64,000 nucleotides of DNA from Mortierella sp. BCC40632 (GCA_011634665.1 WAEK01000009.1:372001-436000); one strand, 5' to 3'. Positions 11,769 through 24,025 are shown, numbered from the stretch's first letter. The notes: generated by a model not told the origin, from the sequence alone. Made by a program: numbers and translations.

Positions 11769-14700
11769 CGGAGCATTAAGAGGGGCATGACCCCGCATGG
11801 ACTGCTGCCGCCTTTACCCGCGCGGGTATCCTTCCATCATAATTATGGTTCTCCATGGCACATTTTATCAGACCCAAGCAAACACATGGCCTTCCTCTCC
11901 CCTATCTCTGGGAAGTAGGTGACCAGGGATACTCTTTTCTCCTCTTCTTGCTCGCGCCCTTTGGCCTCGCGTGTGGTAACTAGTTGACAACGTGCCTGTT
12001 GCAACAACAACAACCACAACAACAACAACAGCAGCAGCAGCAGCAGCGGCTACAACAGCAACAACAACAACAACAACAACAACAACAAACGCAACAATCA
12101 AAACAGGTACCTTCAACTGCATTATCAACAACAGCAGAGCTACACATCAACAAGCTAACAGACAAACAACAACGAGCAGCAGCAATAGCAGCAGCAACAA
12201 AGCAAATGCAAACAAGACCCACCTAAACGAGCCATGCTCGTGTCCATTTTCGGGGTGGGGTGGGAGGAGAATGATCTCGCGCTGTACGAAATCGCTCTCA
12301 AATCGTTTGCTCTGCTCCGCTAGGCCCTTGCTGTTACTCTGGTTGTTGCCCATCCGTACCCCCCTTTGGCCCACCGCAACGGGCAGTCTCTTCTCTTGCT
12401 CATTCTCCTATCCTCCCATACACCCTCTCTACCCCAACCGCCATTGTTTACATGACTTTTCCTTGCTCGGTCCGTTCTCACGGTCTGACAAGGACGGGAA
12501 ATATCATTGCAGAGCAACCCAAACACACGTTTGCACCACTGCACCTTGTTTTTTCTTTTGCCCCGGTTGTCGGTCCGCTGCGGGGCAAGGGGTACGAGAA
12601 AAGAGTGAAAAAAAAAAGAAATGTATAATAATACTCTGCTACACAGAGCAACATAATTGCTCCGCTTGGTGTCCATTTGGATCGCTGCATCGCGATAGCG
12701 ATCCACGCGCTCGTGTGTCCTCGGCGGTTGGTCCGGTGCCTTGACCGAGCTGCTGTTGGCCATGTCGCCAAACATGCCGCTTCGCCCCTATTATTATTTT
12801 TATTGCAGTTCCTACATCTTTGATGACTGTTCTCTACTACCTTCTCTCCACGACGACCATGGGTGGATTTGCCTCCTATTGCTCCACAGACTACTTGCCC
12901 CTGTTGTTGTCCATCCACGCGATCGATCGAGGAACGGCCTCTTATTGGGCAGAAGCCTCTTTTTTCCATATCACATCTGCAGCATATATCCACTCTTTTG
13001 TATCTCTCTCTCTCTCTCCTCCTCCTCCTCCTCCCCATCCCTATCCCTATCCTCCCCCAATGTTTGGCTCACGTACACCCCATGGAGTCCTGACCTCATC
13101 CCCCTTTCCTCTCTCTATTCCTCTCTCTCCTTTCTTTCAGTCTCGCGCCCTTGCAAGCGGTGCGTTTCCGTAGGGAAGGACGATACCTGTCGCGATGTCG
13201 AACACAAGAAGCGCGGTCGCCCAAAGCTTGTCGACAAGGCGATTGCCCTCGAGCGCGCCAATAAGGAAGCTGCCGCTGCAGGCTCGACGCCATCTTCGCC
13301 CTCCACTGCAGCAGCGACCTCGACAACAGGCCTAGCCAAGATGCGACCCAAGGCCAAGTACACCAAGGCCACCTACAAGATCTCAAAGAAGACTCTCTCC
13401 ACCCCTGCAGAAACGTAAGCCCTTTTCTTCTTGGCCCAGAAAATCTCCGACGGGTCGAGCGGCCCAAATCGCGGTGGCCGCATTTTGTATCGCCTTTGCA
13501 AAGTACCTAAACCCTCGGAACATTTTTTTCTCTCTCCTACTTTAGCTGCAGCAGTAACAGCAACAACAATGCCCCACACATGTCCACACCAGCAAGAGAC
13601 CCAACGGCCATGACGACCGCTTCGACGACAGTAAGTACCCTTACCGCCATTCTTTCTCTTCTTTCTCTCCTTGCATCAGCTGACCTGCCCTTCCTTTGTG
13701 ACTTGCTCCTCTAGGCCAATCAGGACCCGTCGCCTGCCTACGCTCATGTAGACCCTCCTCGGCCATCCTCCTCTGCTTCATACCCACACGACCGCGACCA
13801 GGCTCGCCCCACCGACAGCCACGACGGTTATTACTTCACACCTGCACATCTGCCTTCCAGCCATGCCAAGCGGCCCCAGGAGTTGTACGTCAGTCCTGGC
13901 AACCAACCGCTTGCAACTATCTTCCTCACCATGAACCTTGTCTGTGCGCGCGTCTCAGACGAGTCGCAGGTCTTGTGGGGTTACCATCCACACGACATCA
14001 GCCACAGGTCACTCTACTCGATTGTCGACCCTGTCGATCAGAGCAAGGTCCGCTCCCTGCTGGCTATGATCCGCGAGGCACTCTTTGCGGCGACGGCACA
14101 TGCTGCCTCGTCATCGCAGCTCAATCACTTTCCCTTTATCGAGTCATCCTCACCCGTCTTTTATCAGAACCGCCCTGGCATCATGTCTTCAAGTGCCCCC
14201 GGAGCGAACGAGTATGTCGACGTCGTCCGCATCCTTTCTGCAGATGGCTCGTCTGATCTCTTTAATATCCGCATATATGTTGGTGGTGGCCTCGGTACAG
14301 ACATTACGCGCGGTCTTGGCGTAGAGCATGCCTACCTGGTTTGTCTCATGACCAGATACTCTCCTAGCAGCCCAGCAGACCACTCCAGACCAAGCGAACG
14401 CTCCATCACTCAAGAGTCACGGATACAGGCCTTTGGCGACAGCAGCGCTGTCGTTGGCTCTGATTCGCAGTATGCGCCTTCGAAGCAAAGCATGTCCCAT
14501 GGATATGCACCCGAGACTACCGAAAGCGTTGACGCTTCACGCAAGATCTCACTCCCACCCATCTTGACTGATCCTACCTCGAATTCGACCTCTCTTTCAT
14601 CGCCCTCTGTTCCTTCGCCCGTCGGTCGATTCGCACCTTCTTCGGGTTCCTATAGCGTCCCGCTTACAAAGCCTGCTCAACAGGCTTCCACCTTGCCTTC

Positions 14701-16141
14701 ATTCAGGACAGGGCCACTCCATACTGCGCGATGGCTCTATGACTCGGAGCCCTTTGGATCCAACTCGACTCACTCGAACAGCCCTTCCTCAAATCATCGT
14801 CTGCCTACCGTCTTCCCGGATCCGTTCAGGTCCATGTCTGCGCCAATGGGCGGCTTTGGCGTGGCCAAGTACTTGAACCGATCGGAACCATCTAATGCCT
14901 TCCCTCCTACCAAGCGTCATCAGCTCCCACTGCCTTCGCCATCCTCGCTGCACCAGTCTCCCGCCTCGTCTGGTCCCTTTGGCCTAACCCGTTCGGGTAG
15001 CAGCTCGGCCTTGTCAGATGCGTACTCTCAACGAATGACAGCGCCTCGATCTTTGCAGCGCGATCTGTCTTCGTCTTCGCTTGGAGCATCTTTCGAGTCT
15101 CGATCACCACCTTCATCGTCCTCGATGAAGCGTCCATTGGCAGACATGGCCGATAGCCAAGATCGTAACCGAGACATTGATAGCCGTCACCAATCTCATC
15201 ACGATCATCCCGCTCCTCACCAGTCGCCACGGGCTCCATTTTCGACAACGGCTTCCATTTCTTCTCCATCGACCATGTCGACGACCTCAACTTCCTCTTT
15301 GTCAGCTATGGGTCAGAATTCACGTCCTCAGCCAACAGGGTCTGTGAAGCTGGATATCCAAGCCATGCCACCAGATCATCCTGCCATTGATCCGTCTTCG
15401 GCAGGCGTTTGTCCCATCACTCATGGGTCAATGCAACGAGAGCGAGCCCAACAACAGGGCCAGGTCAAGCAGACCCAGAGTGAGGTCAAGCCTGGATCGT
15501 TCCGGAATAGCATAGATCATGAGCGTAGTCAGGGTGCAGAGCAAGCACCTTGTAAGTGGGCCAATTTGTCGAACCGCTGGAAGGACCCTAGTCACCAAGG
15601 CACCTATAGCCATGATTACTATGGGTCTTCGGGGTATGCACGCGAGCATGAGAGAGAGCACGAGCATGAGTCATTGGCAAGAAAGAGTTTCGAGCATGGA
15701 AACGAGTCCATGTCGAGCAATGGAGCGTACTATCCACCCTCAAACTCGAGCCCTCATTCCAGGGCCCATGCATATGAGCGTGACTATGCAGGTTCACATG
15801 GAGGATATTTTGGTCCGCAGGGCGAGAACAGGACCAACGGATACTCGAATCATCGGGATCACGAGACTGAGTCGGCCATGGCCAAGAATCCGTTCAATAT
15901 GGGCCCTAGTCCTCCAGGAACGACTGGATCGCTTCGGAGGACCAATAGCACAGGTCGCCCAGGGTTCTTGTCGAGGAACAGAAGCTCGAATGGGCCTGTG
16001 TCTGGCGCCAGTGGTGATATGTGCTTGAGTGGTGCCTGTGGAGCCATGTGCCGGTGTTCGGGAGAAGATGAAGAGACCCGAGCCGTCAAGGCGTTGGATG
16101 CAGCACGAAAGCGGATGAGTGTCCATTCGTTGTTGTGCTAA
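11091..16141 (+). CDS. Zn(II)2Cys6 transcription factor with PAS-like domain (990 aa)
   Basis: Exons 11091-11277, 13141-13414, 13546-13630 and 13715-16141 (TAA) join in frame. Residues 51-79 form a C6 zinc cluster, C-x2-C-x6-C-x5-C-x2-C-x8-C (ACINCKKAHLACD, then SRPCKRC), followed by an AT-hook-like KKRGRPK at 85-91. The cluster is complete only after splicing intron 1 (donor GTAAGT, acceptor TTTCAG), which fixes that junction. Residues of about 240-395 resemble a PAS/sensor domain (IFLTMNLVCARVSDES, then GYHPHDISHRSLYSIV and later RIYVGG). The rest is Ser/Pro-rich and probably disordered. A cysteine-rich tail (CPITHG, then CLSGACGAMCRC) may bind metal. Zn2Cys6 plus PAS recalls the AcuK/Ert1/Rds2 regulators of gluconeogenesis, but orthology is not shown. 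It should act in the nucleus. An alternative acceptor CTGCAG for exon 3 would remove two residues. Confidence 0.88.
11278..13140 (+). other. Intron 1 of the Zn2Cys6 gene (about 1.86 kb)
   Basis: This intron is bounded by GTAAGT and a pyrimidine tract ending TTTCAG. It carries a T tract just after the donor (about 11286-11307), a CT repeat (11715-11766) and a CAA/CAG array (about 12001-12090) that gives Gln/Thr/Asn-rich frames. No alternative exon with convincing coding character was seen inside. It is far longer than the other three kinds of intron here, most of which are about 50-550 nt. Confidence 0.75.
12000..12220. repeat. (CAA/CAG)n trinucleotide-rich block within intron 1
   Basis: A CAA-dominated array with embedded CAG units and a scattered continuation to about 12210. 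It gives open frames of poly-Gln and poly-Thr or Leu, but it lies inside the intron that must be removed to complete the zinc cluster. Confidence 0.75.
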
Positions 16142-16560
16142 ACCGTATTTATATATATTCCTTTATTCCATTTTTTTTTCTTGAGTTCCTATTATCACTG
16201 CTGTTTTTTCTTTTTCTTTTTCTTTTTCTTCATTTGATTTGATTTTTGCTATTAGCTGCAACGATCTTTGAGAGACTTTGCACTGTATTTTTTTTTCTTT
16301 TTTTTATTTTTTATTTTTTTATTTTTTCCGTATGATATTACATATACTATAATGATTTGGTAGGCGAGGCAAAGCAAGAAAGAAAAAGAGAGAAAAAGAA
16401 AAAAAGAAAATATAAGAAAATATTAAAAGAAAATTACAGACTTTTTTTTTGTTTTTTTGTGTCGATGAGGCCACTGGTCAGGTTAAGCTGGGAGAGGGGG
16501 GGGGGGGAGGAGGAGGAGGAGGAGATGGTGTATGCTACAATGATGTGTCGGTAAAAAAAA
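16142..16560 (+). terminator. 3' flank of the Zn2Cys6 gene
   Basis: AT-rich region after the stop codon, with TATTTATATATA, repeated TTTTTC units and A-rich stretches (16375-16440). These are consistent with fungal 3' UTR and cleavage signals, but no exact polyadenylation site can be assigned. Confidence 0.3.
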
Positions 16561-16599
16561 AATCGTTGGACAAACCAAACAATGGCTCCATTTTTAATA

Positions 16600-17940
16600 T
16601 TTGTGTATGATATTTAGGGTCATTGAGTTCTTATTGGAAACTTGGGAAGTTCTGTGGAAACTAGAAGTGTGGAGCGACATGGGGTACTCCAGTCTGGTAT
16701 TATATCAGCTCCACCTATGCACTTTAAAAATTACTGGGCGCACCGTGCCTGGCAATGATCTGCTCCATGCATCGTGGGATTTCTTCATAAAGGCGATGGA
16801 CCATTTCGACTGGAAGCGACCTCCAAATCTCCCGTACCCTCTCCCACAGTACATCTTTCGAATCAGGCTTGCTAGAATAGCGATCCGAGCGGTTCTTTAA
16901 GTATGTCCATATGTTTTCGATGGGGTTGATGTCAGGGGACTTTGCTGGCCAGTCCATCACCTCCAGATTGATACTGCAGAAAAAGTTCTGCACAATCCTT
17001 GCTATGTGGGTCCTGCTATTGTCCTGCTGAAAAATGAGTTTTCCTAGCTGGATTCCCGAGTGATTCATTGCCACAAGAAGAAATCGTTGAAGGATGTAGA
17101 AATAGAACGGAGAATTTAGGTTGCCCTTGATCCTGACAGCTTCCACATTGTCGTATGAAAGATATCCCCAGATCACAATTTTTCCTCCCTCAGACTGCTC
17201 TGTTGGTTTTGAATAATGAGGCCGAACTAACTTGTCGTCTGGGTGCTTGAAGTAGTGTTATTTTACTGCGGACCTAACTATTCTAACCGTGGTCTCACCC
17301 GACCACACCACATTCTTCTATTGTTCTACAGTCCAATTCAAGTGCTGTCATGCAAAATCAAGACGAGCTTTCCTTTGGGCGCTTGTGGTCCTAAGTACTT
17401 TCTTCTTGGTGTATCTTCTGTATCCTTTCTCGTGGAGGTAGTGCTGAACCGTATTGACATGTATGCGCGTCTGTATTGTGGTCATGATGTATTCTTCGCC
17501 CTCCTTGAGAGTCTGAAGACGGCCAACTTTATATTCCCTAACAAGGCTGTCCTTGGTAAACCGTGATACCTTTGGTCGTCTACCAACGACGGGGTCAGGG
17601 ATATTCTCCTTACCTCTCTCTCTCTCTCTCGTATCTTGGGGACACTTCCTTTGGAGATCCCAAGTGAGCTAGCGACTTTGCGGGTACTTCTTCCTCGCCT
17701 GAGCTGAACCTTCGCATCATTTACGATCAAAGCTGGCACATTGCTATTTGCGAAATAGTGTGATTGATCCTCAGTGTGGCGGCTAAATATGTTACAGTCT
17801 GGAGGATGATGGTGGGCGTGAGAGAGAAGGAAAGTGAAGACCAGTGTGAAAGAGACAGGCTCCATTTTAAATAGGGGTCGGCTTTATTCTTCGAAGGTGG
17901 CTCTACAGCCCAATAATAGCCCAGTCCAATAGAACATTTG
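16600..17940 (-). mobile_element. Tc1/mariner-family DNA transposon, degenerate
   Basis: Defined by its transposase remnant on the minus strand, which shows a helix-turn-helix region and a DDE domain of DD34E spacing. The ends are approximate. I did not find convincing terminal inverted repeats; only a weak TTGGAC match occurs near 16565 and, inverted, near 17926. The right end abuts the left inverted repeat of the pogo-like element, so the two insertions are adjacent or nested. Confidence 0.7.
16724..17865 (-). pseudogene. Tc1/mariner transposase pseudogene
   Basis: Read on the minus strand, 17865-17630 encodes a Tc1-type helix-turn-helix (GRSTRKVASSLGISKGSV). A GA repeat at about 17613-17632 then shifts the frame. 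The next frame reads PDPVVGRRPKVSRFTKDSL, then TVQHYLHEKGYRRYTKKKVL. Stops follow in DFA*QHL (about 17355) and VEQ*KN (about 17324). The first catalytic motif, normally WSDET, reads VVWSGETTV, so the aspartate is now glycine. From 17176 to 16724 the frame is open: the second aspartate in FQQDNSRTHIA and the glutamate in SPDINPIENIW are intact, with exactly 34 residues between them (DD34E). The frameshift, two nonsense codons and loss of the first catalytic residue make it inactive. Confidence 0.85.
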
Positions 17941-17950
17941 GTGGAAGGAT

Positions 17951-17988
17951 TCAATTTGACTAAACCAATTCAGTGAGTGAAAAAAAGC
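17951..17988 (+). repeat. Left terminal inverted repeat of the pogo-like element
   Basis: Pairs with about 19855-19892 on the opposite strand. It starts TCAATTTGAC and ends AAAGCC. Confidence 0.75.
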
Positions 17989-18037
17989 CCTCTTTTCTTT
18001 TCCCACACGTTTTCACACCCCTCCTCCACTCAAAGAT

Positions 18038-18872
18038 ATGACCAACACCATTAAGAAAAGAATCCATTTCACTCTTCAGCAGAAGATCCAGTTTTAGAAA
18101 AGCTTGATGCATTAAAGGAGTCAAACTCTTTCATCTCCACACCGTCTATCATCAAGCAACTCAATAATACAACACCAGATGTTGCACGTTGGATAATTGC
18201 TGGACGTGTTAAGTTAACGAAGCAAACAGAAGGCGTTCAGTCCTTTGTCCTGGAGAGTGCTACTCGGATGGTTAAGAGACCGATGGCATCCCTAGAAGCA
18301 ATACTCCTTCATTGGATTAAGCAATGCTATGTCGAAGGTGCCGCGAACTCTTTTCGATCGTCTAGCTTTAGAGATACGTTCATGTTATAGCTCTCACATT
18401 CACACCGTTTCTTTAGGTATCGCTGTTACTGATGCCCGCATCCAAAGAAAGGCCATTATAATCTACCAAAAAATGAAGGAGCTTTACATCCAGAGCCTGC
18501 CCAAAGAATTCTCATTCACAGATAGGTGGCTAGATAAGTTTAAGAAAGCCCCAGGGTTGAAGCAGCGCTTTGGACATGGAGAGGGTGGTGATGTCGACCC
18601 CAAAAAGATTCAAGCGCCTCTTGAGTCAATTCGACAACAACTCCAAGCTTATCCCATTGACAACATATATAACTGCGATGAGACAGGCCTGTACCTTTGG
18701 GCCATAGCTAATAAGACCATTCACTCAGAGAAGACAAAGGGACAGAAAGTTGTACGGTCTGCCCGGGTTACCATTCTTTTTGCTGCAATGCGTCGGAGAC
18801 AGACAAGCGAAAGGCTTTTTGTGTTGAGTAAGCCTGGCTCTGAGTTTATCCTAACACTTGTGTACACTCCTT

Positions 18873-18904
<32 letters not shown>

Positions 18905-19784
18905 CAGGCAAGACTCGACCTCGGTCCCTCAAGAAAAGTACGCTCGCCATGATGGACTCAAACTTCGGAGATTCAGGATACATGGATGCTACACTCTTCC
19001 ATAGCTGGCTGACACAGTTGGATGAAGATATGAGAAGCCAAAAGCGAAGCACTGCCTTGCTCATTGACAGTGCGGGATGCCATAAGGGAGGCGAGGCGAT
19101 TGGCCTAACCAACATTAAAATCATCAGACTGCCTCCAAATTCGACGTCCATTACACAGCTCTTGGACGACGGTGTTATCCGATCCTTCAAGGTCCATTAC
19201 ACTGAGCGGATGCTCAAGGTAACCGAACAAAGCTGAAAAAAAAAAGAAAAAAAAAGAAAAAGAAAAAAAAACCAACAGAGCTAGGAAAATAACGGCACCT
19301 CTGCATGGGCTGTAGTCAGCCCCGAATACATTCGATACTGTTTTGCACATGCTCCCTCCATCCACACAGAATACAAAGAGAGACTGAAGAGCACTGGGGC
19401 CGCGTCAGTCCTTGACTATGTTGAACAAGCTCAAGAACAGCTCAAGGGAAGTATTTTGGCATAGATATCACCAAGCAAAAAAGCCATGCAGTCCTAAACT
19501 GCCTCAAGATGAATGTATCAAGTGGATCTTCCGACCTTCCCACAGAGTGTATGGACACAGTTCTGTCCAAACTCGAATATTGTAGTGTCTTTGTTAGACG
19601 ACCAGAATCCGATTTCGAAGAGGAAGAGCAACCATTGTCAACCCCCGTTCCTGAAGAAGTTGTAGCGATTGAAGTCTCAGAAATTCCTCTCAGCCGCTCT
19701 TCTCCACCACGACCAACAATCCCTCCAGACCTGGAGGGGATTGCAGCAGGAATCAACAAGTTAACTCCCACAAAAGAAAGATGA
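18038..19784 (+). pseudogene. pogo/Tigger-type transposase (DDE_1), frameshifted
   Basis: The ATG at 18038 begins MTNTIKKRIHFTLQQK. A frame break in the T run at 18092-18095 (one T short) precedes a helix-turn-helix region (TPSIIKQLNNTTPDVARWII). Three introns fit with frame kept: 18338-18416, 18828-18907 (T30 just before its acceptor) and 19219-19284. The DDE_1 core shows IYNCDETGLYLWA (first D), TALLIDSAGCHK (second D) and LPPNSTSITQLLDDGVIRSFK, whose D lies 32 residues after the second; the triad is intact. After SPEYIRYCFAHAPS the frame meets a stop at 19462. A shifted frame from about 19450 (KYFGIDITKQKSHAVLN) continues to 19784 with an acidic, Pro-rich tail. Two small frameshifts suggest recent inactivation or assembly error. 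Confidence 0.82.
18875..18904. repeat. T30 homopolymer in a transposase intron
   Basis: Thirty consecutive T bases directly upstream of the CAG acceptor of the second intron of the pogo-like transposase. Confidence 0.95.
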
Positions 19785-19854
19785 CTATCGACCATCTCCA
19801 GTATTTGATCAATGGTATTATCGACTTCTGGTAGAAAGTTATAAATTTCGAGTG

Positions 19855-19892
19855 GCTTTGTTTACTCACTGAATTAGTCTGGTCAAATGGAA
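19855..19892 (-). repeat. Right terminal inverted repeat of the pogo-like element
   Basis: The reverse complement matches 17951-17988 with a few substitutions. Confidence 0.75.
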
Positions 19893-20310
19893 TACCTCGC
19901 AATAAGCGTAGATCAAGGCTGAAAGTGACTACCCTGTGTAAAAGGATTGCTTCCAGTAACAAAGGGTCTGCGTGGCGCATGTCTTTCTCTCCCCCCTTGA
20001 GATGCTCGCCTACATTTGATCAAAAGCAACGCTTTTGCTTTTGGAACATTGTTGACCGCGTCCCTCTCTTCTCAAAATCTCTTTTTTATTTTTTTAAAAA
20101 AAAACACCAGAAAAGCGTGGCTACTTTTCTCATACCCTCATCCTCAGGAAGATCATCCATTCTACTCCATACGCGTCATATTGAGAACCGAGAGAGCGTG
20201 TCTTTAAGAAAAGAAAAAAAAGAACACGACCAGGTCAAGGGTAGAGAACAAGAACAGCAAACCACCTTCCTCTCCCAAAAAAAAGAAAAAGAAGCAAGGA
20301 CAAAGGCGCG
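19893..20310 (+). promoter_or_regulatory. Upstream region/leader of the poly-Q gene
   Basis: Lies between the right end of the pogo-like element and the ATG at 20311. It has a T-then-A run near 20080-20104 and becomes strongly A-rich close to the ATG. No TATA box or regulator site is clear. The transposon may have displaced older promoter sequence. Confidence 0.4.
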
Positions 20311-23300
20311 ATGCCAGCAGAACTCCAAAAGGACATTCGGGCCTTGCGACCATTCAACCTAGTCTGTGGCCACTTGTCCAGTCGAGTCAGTTTATACCCT
20401 GATCCCCGCCGTCGTATCAGCCAGGATCCAGCATCTGACTCGGACCATGAGGACGATGAACTGCAGAATGAATTGGCACATCTTGGTGTCCAAGATGCAA
20501 AAAAGTCTCTAATCAACTCTAAAACTAAGGGACACAGTCAGCATCATCATGATGGGCTGGACAAGGATGCCATGGATATTGACTATGACCAGGATTCTGC
20601 ACAACCAAACAAGAATGACCAAGCATCATCCACAGCCATAAATCCACCCAGACGAACCACCAAAAACTCAAAACTTCTCGACCAAATCCAACGGCAGACC
20701 GTTCATAACCAGGGAGCCGTCCTGGCCTCGGATCTATCTATTATCGGGTTTATTAAGCTCGAGTCTGTTCAATCACCTCCTATCCTTTCCAAGCATTGGA
20801 TTACTGTCGGTGGATCCTCACCCTCCGAGCATTCCAGCAACATTGGCATTCACAGTAATAGCGAAGGCGAGAACGACGAAGGCGATGACCCAGAGCGACC
20901 ACAAAAACCAAAGGAAGATGCTGGGCACAGCACGGACAACAACATGGATATATCTGTTAACGATGGAAATACATTGTCTGGAAATGTCAAAGTCAAGTCC
21001 GAGGACTCGCTTGCCGCCACTCTTTTTCCTGAAAGCAAACCGCCACTACATGCACATCAACAACATCCGACATTCGGTGCATCTTTCCTCCCACCACCAC
21101 AGCGACAGTTTCATCACCGGTCCTCAACTAGTGGCAGTAGCGGCAACGTAGCAGCCATCTCAGATCAAAAACCACCTTTACAATCTCATCGTCCCTCACC
21201 TTCGACCCCACAGACATTTCAAGGAAAGAAAAAGGGCACCACGACGGCAACTGCTGGAGGGCCTGGAATCGACACGGACATTGAATCTGGAGGGCAACGT
21301 GATGGGGTCGCTCCTCAACATCAGCAACTCTTTTCAACACTACACGCAGCTATGAAGGAGGATTCGATGGTAGCTATTGTGGCATTGCAATATCCGGACA
21401 GGAACTGTGTCCGGTTACGACACTGGCGACATGCACAAGAAGACCAAGTTCACCAGCAGCGTGGAACCAGGACGTCCCTTACACCGGGTTCAGCTATAGC
21501 AGGTGGGGTCACAGGCTCAATCACATCTACTGGATCATCAGGAGCAGGGGCTACAGGAGCGGGAGGTATGGCGAGCTTGCTAGCCTCCAAGAGGCTATCT
21601 CACTCACAAGCCTCCTCACCCAATCTATCTGCATCCAACACGCCGGATCTTGCATCTGGATCTGGGTCAACTTTTGGCCTTGGTGTCGGGAGCATGGGAG
21701 GAGTCAGTGGAGGAGGATCGGGCTTAGGAAGTGGTTCACTTGGAACAGGCACTCTGACGAGTGGTGGCTCTAGTTTTACAAATGCTCCCAAGGATGACCC
21801 AACGTCTAAGCTATCACTGTCCTCGGTCTCGACAGCTGTCGAGTCGGATCGAGAGTGGTGCGGTCTTTTGATGATCGCTTCTCATTTCCAAAAGAGTGCC
21901 TTACTCTTGACGTCGTCTGCATCGTTGCACGATTCAAAAGGTAAAGCTCTATGCTTTCTTTGCTCTACAGCCTGGTAATGATATGTATCGGCTCGGTCAG
22001 TAAGAGTGTTCAAATGCTTACCTTCCCCCTCCCCCACTCTTTGACTGAACGAAATAATTTATATTATAGAATTGGGACTTGGTGGAGGAAAGAGCGACCA
22101 CTTTGTGTTGCTAATCCTGCCAAGGAATGCCATCAAGGCCCACGCACCATGGCTACCCGATATGAACCACGATCGTCCTCAGTTCTCGCTACGAGGTCCC
22201 ACATTTGGTCCGAGATGGGCAGGACCTCCCAAACCCTCGGATGAGGTTGGAGCTGGATTTAAAACGAGCAACAAATTGCTTTGTGATAGCATGGAGAGAT
22301 TTGCGAATGTCAGGACAATCCTCAAAGAAATTCGGAGCGACCTTCTAATACTCTCAACTGTCAAGCAGTGGGATGCTCGAGCGGAAAATAGGATCCACCA
22401 AAAGTATGCGAATGACTAATGTAGTGGAAATGAGAATCCCCAATTCAATGACGTGTGCTAATATGAATGATCTAATGCGTGTTTTTACGATCACTCCAAC
22501 TGTAGATACGACTCGTTGAAAAACATCGCGACTCTCTATGGATACAACGGCGCCATGCGGTCAGCAATTAAACTCTTGGAGTCTGCTCAAAGGTAACCCA
22601 CGCTAATGTTTCAAGCCTTGGAAAAGGCGCTTCTAATAGATGGAGTAATGTTCCCGAACTAAACCCTTTGTTATTTTATATCCAAACCCTTTCTGCACCT
22701 CTTAGCAAAGCGAGCACAACAGCACCGATGCACCGAAGACTAACATCGTTTATCCGACGACTACACAACCCCACAGGAGATGATGATATTTCCAAAGATA
22801 CGGCCGATGTCACAGTGGATGAAAGTCCTCCAGCTAAACATGTAAATCCTCCAGCCAGCAAGAGTAGCAAATCATCTAATGGAGGTCCTAGCTCCTCCGC
22901 TGTCAGTCAAGAGTCACGACATGATGTGGCTGATGGCTCGAACTCTACGGTTGCAGTAACATCGGGTCGAGTCCAATTGCCTCGAGAGAAAACCCGTGGT
23001 GCCCTCATGAGCAATGATGACGATCTGGAAAATGAGCCCGATGAGGATCTGGAAGGAGGAAGCGTAGTTATTCGTCCGGCTCAAGCAAAGATACCCCATC
23101 CAGAACCTGAAGAACTCACTCCAAAGTCAGAAGACAAAACTTCAACCCCTTCTCCAGTTTCTTCAATTCATCCGCTGGAAATGCGATCGAGTAACAAACC
23201 ATCCACCCCGGTACCTGCGGCGATTCCTGTTCCGGCAGGGACCCCCGTTCCGGCAGAAGATGGCGAGCAACAGGATGAGGAACAAGATTTGATTCTGGAG

Positions 23301-23987
23301 CAATCATCAGCGCCAACCCCTCAGCGTATTCGATCTGTTCAAGAGGCTCACCGGTTATCTCCTGCAATCCTTCAGCGTCATGCCTCGCCTGAGGTTCGAC
23401 AAACTCGAGAAGAGTCCCGTTTGTCGACAGATGTTACAATGGCGTCATCGACATCTACAGAAGCAGGGGATATTATTGCATCTGTAGAAGAAGCCCTTCC
23501 TTCCAAAGCATCGACTGGATCAGCGTCTCAAAAGCGCAGGCGAGAGCCCGTCGAGGATAAAGAGGATCATGGAACCAGGGCCGAGGAAGTGGTGAGTAGT
23601 CCTGCACCTAGCAGTAGTGGTCCTGCTGCAGCACGATTACAAGCCCAAGAAAAAGATGGTGGTCAGAGTGGGAACGAATCATCTGCATCAGCTACTCCTT
23701 CAAAGAAGACGGCCAAGCGGAAAAAACGAATCAAGAGTGAGGTCAGTACGCCTGGACCCCCTTCCTCTTCCTCCTCTTCCTCTGCCGCTTTGGAGAGCAG
23801 CGTTAGTGAAGCGCCTGCTGTCAGCCTGGTTCCTGAGTCTGTTCCTATGCAAGTGGTTGACCAGGAGGCTGTCGTTGTTGAGGCTGTGGCAATGACTGTC
23901 AAGCAAGAGCCGCACACGGCGACCTCTGTGGGTCCAATGATCATCGAAGAATCAAGTCAGAACGATCTTTTTCAACAGCAGCAGTTT

Positions 23988-24025
<38 letters not shown>

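Larger units (their letters stand above)
17951..19892 (+). mobile_element. pogo/Tigger-like DNA transposon with terminal inverted repeats
   Basis: About 38 bp at 17951-17988 matches, inverted, the sequence at about 19855-19892 with a handful of mismatches. The shared core is AATTCAGTGAGT followed by an A-rich stretch and AAAGCC. Between them lies a DDE_1-type transposase reading outward from the left repeat. Pogo-type elements duplicate TA on insertion; the exact outer edge is uncertain by a few bases, so the target duplication is not assigned. The element lies about 420 bp upstream of the poly-Q gene. Confidence 0.8.

Noticed and set aside
16563..17928. TTGGAC at both ends as Tc1 terminal inverted repeats
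   Set aside because: Only six bases match reliably and no TA flank is present, so the boundaries were left approximate.
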